Assembly: GCA_963693085.1 (NCBI GenBank)
Contig: OY856410.1
Location: 1,397,494,863-1,397,558,862, forward strand
Reading direction: 5' to 3'
DNA: 64,000 nucleotides
Origin: Alisma plantago-aquatica
Taxonomy: Eukaryota > Streptophyta > Magnoliopsida > Alismatales > Alismataceae
Shown: piece after piece, positions 56,951 through 64,000 of the stretch
Numbering within the stretch: position 1 is the stretch's first letter
Layout: the number at the start of each line of letters is the position of its first letter
Position numbers and translations under genes: made by a program
The notes under the pieces: generated by a model
Databases searched by the model: none
Told to the model about the DNA's origin: nothing
Seen by the model: the letters and a program-made list of their open reading frames with translations, nothing else

Positions 56951-57390
56951 GAACTTATACTCCGCGATCGCCCGACTCTTCCCCTTTCTTCTGTTTCATT
57001 GCGAGCAATTACCCTATTTCTCTGCTGCCGGCGATTTCTCTCCGGCGATTTCTTCTCCAGTGCCATTTCTCCGGCTATTTCTTCTCCGGCGCCCCCTTCT
57101 CCGGCGCCCCCTTCTCCACCACCACTCCTCCTTCTCCGCGCCCCCTTCTCCGCCGCCCCTACTGCCCGCCCCTGCTGCCTGCCCCTGCTGCTCCAAGCGC
57201 CTGAGGCCGCCGCCACGCCTGACTCTTCGGCGCCGCCTGGTGCTTTTCCACGGTCGTCGCGCCGCCGCAACCACCGCCAGAGCCACCGGAGCTGCTAGCT
57301 GCTCCTCCACCGCCGTCGCTGCTAGCTACTTCTCCAGCCAGAGCCACCGGAGCGTCTGCCTTCTTCCCTCTGACAAGGTTGGTCTTCCCG
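56951..57390 (+). promoter_or_regulatory. GC-rich leader of CACTA-2 with probable splice donor
   Basis: A sharply GC-rich, CpG-rich stretch with repeated CTCCGGCGCC / TTCTCCGCC units, open in all frames without a recognisable protein. A donor-like GACAAGGTTGGT at about 57375 ends the GC-rich part, fitting an untranslated first exon with a long intron that would include the palindromes. By position it matches 40000-40384 of CACTA-1. Promoter function is inferred from position and composition. Confidence 0.45.
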
Positions 57391-57970
57391 CTGCTAGCTG
57401 CTCTGCTTTTTTATGCATCGATCAAATTGTTGTGATAAAAATGCATGTAATGTATTTGATTAGAGTTAATCTAATCTGGATGTTCATAATAATGGTATGT
57501 TAAATATGATGATTAGGGATAAATATAATGTCTAGTACACAAATATTAGATGATATTCAAGAAAACCCTAGTTTGATGAGCATGTTGTTAATCATGTTAA
57601 TTATGATTCTTCTATATATTCTGATGTCATTATATAATTATGTGATCCCAACATATTAAATTGAATTAGAATGATTTCATGAATTATAGGGTTTTAAAGT
57701 TGATAAACATGTACATGCAGAAATAGGGTTATTAAACCAATGGTTATAACATAGTATGATCTTAATCTGATCTGGATGTTCATAATAATGTAGTATGTTA
57801 AATATGATGATTAGGGATACATATAATGTCTAGTAAAGATTCCTAGACCTTTTGTTTGAAACTATTGATTTCTTGATTTATTATTTAATAATGCTCTATT
57901 GATTAGGATTAACCATGTTGCCTGTACTTTATAGACATTTATTATATATAAGAATGACAACACATGTATT
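57391..57970. other. AT-rich spacer in CACTA-2 (probable intron)
   Basis: Contains a partial internal duplication: TCTGGATGTTCATAATAATG and TGATTAGGGATAAATATAATG occur near 57475-57530 and 57775-57830. No coding sense. Confidence 0.5.
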
Positions 57971-59200
57971 TGTTGGCCTAGAAACCCGTCCAAGATTGGC
58001 TCATTAGGAGTAAATCTTGGATAGTCCCCGGTTTGGGACTGTTCTTGAACACCTAATCTCACTTAGGATGTAAGTGTATAATGTGTATTGGGTTTTCGAG
58101 AAAATTTCAGTAGCATTTCCCCGTTTGTTCTCTAAGTACATATGTACTTAGAGAACAGCGGGGAAATGCTGCCGAAATTTTCTTGAAAACCCAATACACA
58201 TTATACACTTACTAGTGAGATTAGGTGTTCAAGGATGGGATAGGTGGTACACATTTATTATATATAAGAATGACATGAAATGTGTTTGTTGGCCTAGAAT
58301 GTGAACAATCATTGTTTTTTATATTACTTGTACATTGATATAAATTAGAATGAACAATCACTAAATTATATACTGTTTGTATGGAGTCCGGCTTCATTGT
58401 AGATATCTATTATTGTGTTTGTTGGCCTAGAAACCCGTCCAAAATTTACTCATTAGGAGTAAATCTTGGATAGTCCCCGGTTTGGGACTGTTCTTGAACA
58501 CCTAATCTCACTTAGGATGTAAGTGTATAATGTGTATTGGGTTTTCGAGAAAATTTTGGTAGCATTTCCCCGTTTGTTCTCTAAGTACATATGTACTTAG
58601 AGAACAGCGGGGAAATGCTGCCGAAATTTTCTTGAAAACCCAATACACATTATACACTTACTAGTGAGATTAGGTGTTCAAGGATGGGATAGGTGGTACA
58701 CATTTATTATATATAAGAATGACATGAAATGTGTTTGTTGGCCTAGAATGTGAACAATCATTGTTTTTTATATTACTTGTACATTGATATAAATTAGAAT
58801 GAACAATCACTAAATTATATACTGTTTGTATGGAGTCCGGCTTCATTGTAGATATCTATTATTGTGTTTGTTGGCCTAGAAACCCGTCCAAAATTTACTC
58901 ATTAGGAGTAAATCTTGGATAGTCCCCGGTTTGGGACTCTTCTTGAACACCTAATCTCACTTAGGATGTAAGTGTATAATGTGTATTGGGTTTTCGAGAA
59001 AATTTTGGTAGCATTTCCCCGTTTGTTCTCTAAGTACATATGTACTTAGAGAACAGCGGGGAAATGTTGCCGAAATTTTCTTGAAAACCCAATACACATT
59101 ATACACTTACTAGTGAGATTAGGTGTTCAAGGATGGGATAGGTGGTACACATTTATTATATATAAGAATGACATGAAATGTGTTTGTTGGCCTAGAATGT
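57971..59200 (+). repeat. 449-bp tandem repeat, 2.75 units, each with a ~190-bp palindrome
   Basis: TGTTGGCCTAGAAACCCGTCC starts at 57971, 58420 and 58869, an exact 449-bp step. The units are nearly identical, so the amplification is recent. Palindromes span about 58042-58233, 58491-58682 and 58940-59131, each centred on TACATATGTA. The left arms differ from the right by a few C-to-T / G-to-A changes (TAGCATTTCC against CAGCATTTCC). Each is preceded by small hairpins TTTACTCATTAGGAGTAAA and AGTCCCCGGTTTGGGACT. The third unit is cut at about 59200. The same module is single-copy at 39101-39444. Confidence 0.95.
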
Positions 59201-59331
59201 GAATGTTTATTATATATAAGAATGTGAATTTATTATATATAAGAATGTGTATGTTTATACAAATGCTAAATGTTTTCCTTATTCTAGTTGATACAAATGC
59301 TAAATGTTTTCCTTTTTAATGAAATTTTCAG

Positions 59332-62300
59332 ATGGCTCACCATGATGAGAATGATGTCCATGATGAGCATGAAGTCCATGATGAGCATGCTGTCCATGAC
59401 GAGCATGACGAGGATACCAACGTAAGTTCTAAAAACATATCCCGTATTTCTATAAAATTCATTATCTTCTAGTTATGTCATATATCCTGTATTTCTATAT
59501 TGGCTTAATTCGGTGTGTTTATTTTTGTCAAATTTTAGGTTGATGATGCACAGCTACCCACTGAAGCAATTGAGCAACTTGATGCGCAGCAACAAAAACT
59601 TAACAAGAAAAGGGGTATCACTCTGTTGAAAAAGTTACTTGCGCTGAGTGGCAGTGGATCCAAATTGGTTGTGGAGTTTGATAATGGAGGGAATGCAATT
59701 GGAGTGAACCGCAATAATTTTATAAACTATCTTGGGGTTGTCACTCGAAGCCATTGTGGTGTTAAATATGATAATTGGCATAAAGTTCCTCAGGCGAAGA
59801 AAGACTTGATATGGAAAGATTTATGCGTGAGTTATTATTATTTGCAATTCTATTTTGTAGATTACAAATTCTATTATTTGCAATTATATTTTTGGTACTA
59901 GTTAATAACATTTCTATTTTACAGAATCTGTTTGCATTGGATGAGATGTTGCATCGTAAAAGTGTGATGCAACGCGTTGGAAAGATGCTTAGGAATTACA
60001 GGACAAATCTGAACAGAGAATACATAAGACAGGGTGATAAGAAGAAGAAGTCAGCCCTTGAACAATGGAACTTCTTGGACAAAGAAGATTGGGACAATTT
60101 TGTTGCTTCAAGAAAATCTGAAGAATTCAAGGTATTAGGCGTCACTCCCATTTTAATTAATATACATTGTATTCACCTATTCAAGATTAAGATTTAGTGC
60201 TACTAACGTAATTATAAATGTGCATACTAACTAGGCCCTCAGTGACGCACAAAAAGCAAGGCGTGCACTGAATGTACATGACCATACTATGGGTCCAAAA
60301 GGCTATGCAAGCGTTCGCCAAAGACTACAGGTGGAGTCTGCGGCTACTCAGGAGTCTGCGACTACTCAGGAGTCTGCAGCCACACCCTTCCCTCGCCATG
60401 ATATCTGGATAGCTGGCAGGAAAAACAAGAAGGGTGAAATAAAGAAGCCCGAAACTGCTGAGGCGGCTGCAAAAATGGTAAAATACAACTCTTAGAGCAA
60501 TCATTTGAATATTGATTATTTGTGGTGTTAACTTACCAATTTTTGTTTATGGTGATTAGCGGGAGCTGCACGAGCAGAGAAAACAAGGCACGTTCATCCC
60601 TCAGGGCACAAGGGATGAATTGACAGTTGCTCTGGGTAACCCAGAGCATCCTGGACGTGTTAGAGGTGCCGGCGCTGGTGTGGGCATCAAAGCATTCTTT
60701 GGGCCATCCCAGCGCAAACCCAGAGAGGGACTTTCTCAAGAAGAGGTAACATATATATTCTATTTTTATAATGTTACTGCAAAAGGAAATTCATTAATAA
60801 AAAGCTAATATTTGTTTTATCCATGTATAGGAGAATAAGAGAGTCGAGGATATAGTTGCTAAGAAGCTCAACGATGTGGTTGCTGAGAAGGTCAAGGAAG
60901 AATTGCTGCGGTGGCAGACATCTCAGGCTTCCAATCAGCCTATGCCGACCCACTCTTCTCCTGGTGCACAGACTGCAAGTAATCCTGGAGACCCATCGCC
61001 TAACACGTCTGCTGTAAGTATTGTTTATGACATTGTAGCTAGTCTTTTCAAGATGATATGTTTTCAAGATGATATGTATATATGTATAACATTCTTTACG
61101 TAAATTTGTAGGCATTGAAGCCATGCCGCTTAAGAATGGAAAACTATGTTGTTGCAGAGGCGCAAGCTTACCAGTCCCTTCCTGGGGCAACGTTTCATGG
61201 GAGTCCAATGCCGCAGGGCTACATTCGTGTGAGCCCGATACATGTATTACCCGATTGGAGGGAAGTTGCGTTGCCATATGCCCACCCAGATATTGATACA
61301 CTTGGTGACGCAGAAAGCGGGGTCATATTGTGGCCCAAAGCAGATGTCCTCTACACGACTGAAATTGTAAGATAAATTTACATTGATTTAGACTGTTAAT
61401 GTGTATATATGATGTCAACTGATCTGAAATTATATATACAGGTTAAAAAGAAGACACCAGGAGCACCTAGGCCTCCACCTCCAATTCCCGCATTACCAAC
61501 TTGGGTTCCAACTGACCTACAATACCCGTTAGGTCCTGCTTGTAGGGGAATGGCATGTTGGCTACGGGCACATAATATACTTTGCCCTATAATTGTTTCT
61601 TTAGATGCAGATTATGCAGGTCAATCATACGACAGCTCTTTATTTATACAAGATATTATTGAGCTGTTTATGTATGAATGGTTGAATACATCAATGATAG
61701 AGACATGGATAAGGTGAGATCTTGTTTATACATCCATATACCTTGTGTAAGATCCGGTGATCTAGTTTCTTATATATTAATGCATACGTCTATATGTTTT
61801 GCAGCTACTTAATCGAAGATCATTGCAAACAATTTGCATATGATCATGTGGGATTTTTGATTCCATCATTGATTAGTATGGTAGCTAAAGACCCTGATAG
61901 TGTTCAACAATACTGTATAGATGCTTTTACAATTTTTGGTCATCAAATGAAGACGATAATATAGCTCCATTCAATGTCAAGTAAGTTTGCTTTATTTATA
62001 ATTTGGACTTAAGAAAATTCCATTATTATTTTGCATTTTGAGTTATTAATTGTTAACTTTTTACCTCTAGTGGTAGACATTGGGAGTTACTAGTTATTGT
62101 CCCCGGGACGTTCACTGTTTATTATCTAGATCCCGCAGGAAGTACATTAAACACTAAAATTGGACACGTAATGAGAATGGCATTATTCTGGTGAGAAATA
62201 TTTCATTTTTTATATCCGTTAACATCTTTTATTACATTACTATTTACTTATGCAACTTAGTGTGTTATATTAACATGTAGGGGTTTAGATGCATTCAAAA

Positions 62301-62796
62301 ATGCTGGAGGAAAGGTCCCAAGGAAAAAGAACCAGCCATTGTCTTGGGAGAACGTAAAAGTAAGTTCCCGACTCCCCGACTCCAATGTATATATTATTGA
62401 TGTGAATTGTGCTTAGTTGTATTAATTTGTATGTTTCAATTTATAGTGCGCTACACAAGACAATGGCTGGGCATGCGCATACTATGTGATGCGATTTATG
62501 CAGATGATTATCAAACATGCCGCATTGGACATCGATACCATACATGAGGTATTATATATAGTCTCATTAGTTAGTATGAAATATATCAATCTTATTTTTA
62601 TATTATTACTTATATATATACATCATTCTCTTTGCAGGTGTTTAAAACTGACCACACTATAGGCAAACGCTTAAAAAATGTACATGCTCCATATACGAGG
62701 GAATCATTAAATGAAGTAAGAGAAGAATGGGCAATAGCTGTACAAACAGTGGCAACTGTAAGATATAATTGGGATGTTGATAGTGATGATGAATGA
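59332..62796 (+). pseudogene. CACTA-2 TNPA-like / Ulp1 fusion gene, 13 exons
   Basis: Exons inferred from GT..AG borders and collinearity with CACTA-1: 59332-59421, 59539-59826, 59925-60132, 60235-60477, 60560-60745, 60831-61013, 61112-61366, 61442-61713, 61805-61980, 62071-62190, 62281-62359, 62447-62548, 62638-62796. Exon 1 has HDEHEV-type repeats. TNPA-like part: SKLVVEFDNGGNAIGVNRNN, WHKVPQAKKDLIWKDLC, KMLRNYRTNLNREYI, DHTMGPKGYASVRQRLQ and FGPSQRKPR. Ulp1 part: GRHWELLVIVP (His), VYYLDPAGS (Asp), QDNGWACAYYVMRFM (Gln and Cys), so the triad is kept. A 1-bp deletion near the end of exon 9 (61950) relative to CACTA-1 gives a TAG; otherwise all exons are open. Marked as a pseudogene for that reason. 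The protein probably bound the subterminal repeats; what the protease acts on is unknown. Confidence 0.85.
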
Positions 62797-63054
62797 TACT
62801 TTGTAAATGAATGTTTCTGAATGTTAAAACATGTATTTGAATGATTCTATATGTGTGAACGTGACAATTGAATTGATGTCTGAATGTATCTACTTGTGTG
62901 AATCTTTTTATGTTAATTTTGCAGGTTTGTGGCCTGTTTGTAGGCTGATATCAATGGATGTCGTAAACCTGCAGTTCAGAAAACTGAACTACAGATTCTC
63001 ATCCTGCTGACCAGCCACAGCAGGCCTGCAAACAGATTTATAAAAAAAAAATAG
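62797..63054 (+). other. CACTA-2 3' untranslated region
   Basis: Includes GCAGGTTTGTGGCC, GCTGATATCAATGGATGTCG and CAGCCACAGCAGG. The same phrases in reverse complement lie at 31471-31580 next to the CACTA-1 gene end. Conservation here suggests shared 3' transcript or end-recognition DNA. Confidence 0.55.
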
Positions 63055-63420
63055 ATATAGGCGTCGGTTATTTACCGATAACCGTCAGCACAGACTTACA
63101 GCGTCGGTGTTTTATAAAACACCGACGCCAAAAGTGTTCGCGCTACAGGAAATGGGAGTCATCTAGGACACTTTTCTGCGTCGGTTGTTTAGTATATAAC
63201 CGACGCAGAAAGCGTCCTAGATGACGCCGTTTTCTGTGGCGGGAACCCTTTTGGCGTCGGTGTTTTATAAAACACCGACGCCTTTATATTAAATAGGCGT
63301 CAGTTTTTTAACCGACGCTGAAGTGTCCACCCTTTTAGCGGCGCCCACATAGGCATCGTTCCGAAACCGACGCCAAAGGGGGTTAAACAACCGACACTAA
63401 AAGGCACTTCTGTAGTAGTG
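63055..63420. repeat. CACTA-2 right subterminal repeats and TIR
   Basis: Two identical perfect 28-bp palindromes (63101-63128 and 63254-63281; arms GCGTCGGTGTTTTA / TAAAACACCGACGC), plus GCGTCGGTTGTTTAG..AACCGACGC and a longer inverted pair built on ACGCCGTTTTCTG / AATGGGAGTCATCTAGGA. Ends with CTTCTGTAGTAGTG. Confidence 0.92.
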
Positions 63421-63423
63421 AAT
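63421..63423 (+). repeat. CACTA-2 target-site duplication, right (AAT)
   Basis: AAT directly after the terminal GTAGTAGTG, matching 56498-56500. Confidence 0.9.
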
Positions 63424-63595
63424 CCTCTAAGAGGCCTATGTCAACCATAAGATTTGGCATATTTATCATGTTTGAAAATGTCTTCACCCTCATCATTCTC
63501 AGCTGATTACTTGTAAACACCATGCTCTGGCTGGTGGTGATGTAGCTCTTTATGTAACACCAGTGGTATAGCCTCTTTATCCCCACTGCAAACAT
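63421..63595 (-). pseudogene. DUF1985/plant-mobile-domain exon, part above CACTA-2
   Basis: Reads GIKRLYHWCYIKSYITTSQ, then MVFTSNQLRMMRVKTFSNMINMP and LMVDIGLLED up to the CACTA-2 boundary. The text then continues in the same frame from 56500 (IDRYVDDDMFLLA). An AG-like acceptor (TTTGCAG in minus sense) lies near 63590. This is the N-terminal part of the mobile domain of the Ulp1-type gene. Confidence 0.75.
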
Positions 63596-63599
63596 ATGA

Positions 63600-63665
63600 A
63601 AAGTTACTCTTAGTTTTCTTTTTTTGTTTATTACTTGTTACTCAGTCAAGTTACTCTTCAATTTT
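63600..63665. repeat. GTTACTC motifs in the next intron
   Basis: AAGTTACTCTTAG, TTGTTACTCAGTC and AAGTTACTCTTC within 60 bp, the same core as the arrays at 52.2-52.9 and 54.6-54.8 kb. Confidence 0.6.
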
Positions 63666-63789
63666 TCACATTTCAATCCACGTGGTAGGTTGATAACATT
63701 TTTAATGCTAACTATTTATTCTTGTAACAGCAATTTCAATAACGTGCAAGTAAGTGTCATATGATAGTAACAACAATTTCATACATTTA

Positions 63790-63998
63790 TAAATCCATTC
63801 AAGATAACCTTCAGCTGCCTTTCCTTTCTCCTTTTCTATCCTCTTAATTCTCTCCTCTTTTCCTCCCTCATAGGTAGCCTTTTCTTTTCCTTTCTCTTTC
63901 TTCCTCCTTCTTTCCTCTTCTCCTATATCATCAACAACCTTCTCTGTATCCTTAGTTACTTTGGCCTTCCCTTTCCCTTCCCTTTCTTTTCTTGCATA
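63790..63998 (-). pseudogene. Upstream charged exon of the Ulp1-type gene (runs off the window)
   Basis: The minus-strand reading gives KVTKDTEKVVDDIGEEERRRKKEKGKEKATYEGG, then EERIKRIEKEKGKAAEGYLEWIYKCMKL. It is Lys/Glu-rich, as in the region preceding the mobile domain of such genes. The 5' end lies beyond 64000, so it is partial. The remaining evidence is position and strand only. Confidence 0.5.
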
Positions 63999-64000
63999 CG

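Larger units (their letters stand above)
56501..63420 (+). mobile_element. CACTA-2: 6.9-kb En/Spm-type element lacking TNP2
   Basis: Termini are CACTACTACAGAAATAG and, as reverse complement on the right, CACTACTACAGAAGTG, with a 3-bp AAT duplication. Order: subterminal repeats (56501-56950), GC-rich leader (56950-57380), three 449-bp palindrome units (57971-59200), TNPA-Ulp1 gene (59332-62796), conserved 3' spacer and subterminal repeats (62900-63420). No trace of Transposase_21 text exists between the palindromes and the gene. It is therefore a deletion derivative that would need TNP2 in trans. It interrupts the Ulp1-type gene on the minus strand. Confidence 0.94.

Noticed and set aside
56854..57503. 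Overlapping 90-147 codon frames on both strands in the CACTA-2 leader
   Set aside because: Open in nearly all frames because of CpG-rich low-complexity DNA; more likely untranslated leader than a captured gene.

Overview
This window is nuclear DNA from a flowering plant. The evidence is the nested plant-type transposable elements: Ty1/copia and Ty3/gypsy LTR elements, an L1-type LINE, a tRNA-derived SINE and two En/Spm (CACTA) DNA transposons. Introns have plant-type GT..AG junctions, and there are no bacterial operons. I see no confident ordinary host gene; the window looks like intergenic, transposon-rich chromatin. The species cannot be named from what is visible. Many coding remnants carry stops or lost residues best explained by C-to-T / G-to-A changes, as expected for old methylated repeats.

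Layout: (1) 1-4.85 kb holds a minus-strand Ty3/gypsy gag with its primer-binding site and LTR end, followed by the 3' LTR of a minus-strand Ty1/copia element. (2) 4.85-13.9 kb is that copia element (gag, protease, integrase, RT, RNase H). A 4937-bp non-coding insert, best read as a giant solo LTR with a 5-bp target-site duplication (CTTCC), splits its integrase at 6842-11778. (3) 14948-21010 is a full-length L1-type LINE bounded by a 15-bp duplication, with ORF1 and ORF2 overlapping by ATGA. (4) 22.7-24.5 kb is a plus-strand copy of the same copia LTR family. (5) 24.5-30.9 kb is mostly blank, with one clear SINE at 28903-29139.

(6) 30889-40968 is a near-complete CACTA element, here CACTA-1, on the minus strand. 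It has a TNP2-type transposase gene and a second gene that joins a TNPA-like protein to a Ulp1 (SUMO-protease, C48) domain. (7) 41-52 kb holds a copia RT remnant, a large 33-bp minisatellite, diverged duplications and a gypsy integrase remnant. (8) 53.3-64 kb holds a decayed minus-strand gene of the plant transposon 'Ulp1 + DUF1985/plant-mobile-domain' type. Its reading frame is cut at an AAT site by a second CACTA element, CACTA-2 (56501-63420). CACTA-2 lacks TNP2 but keeps a 13-exon TNPA-Ulp1 gene.

The most interesting structure is shared by the two CACTA elements: a ~190-bp near-perfect palindrome centred on TACATATGTA, placed between the GC-rich leader and the genes. It is single-copy in CACTA-1 and amplified as three 449-bp tandem units in CACTA-2. 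CACTA-1 also carries a separate 56-bp-arm GC-rich hairpin. The window holds three separate transposon-borne Ulp1 domains. Only that of CACTA-2 keeps the His-Asp-Cys set, and that gene has a 1-bp frameshift just before the His exon.
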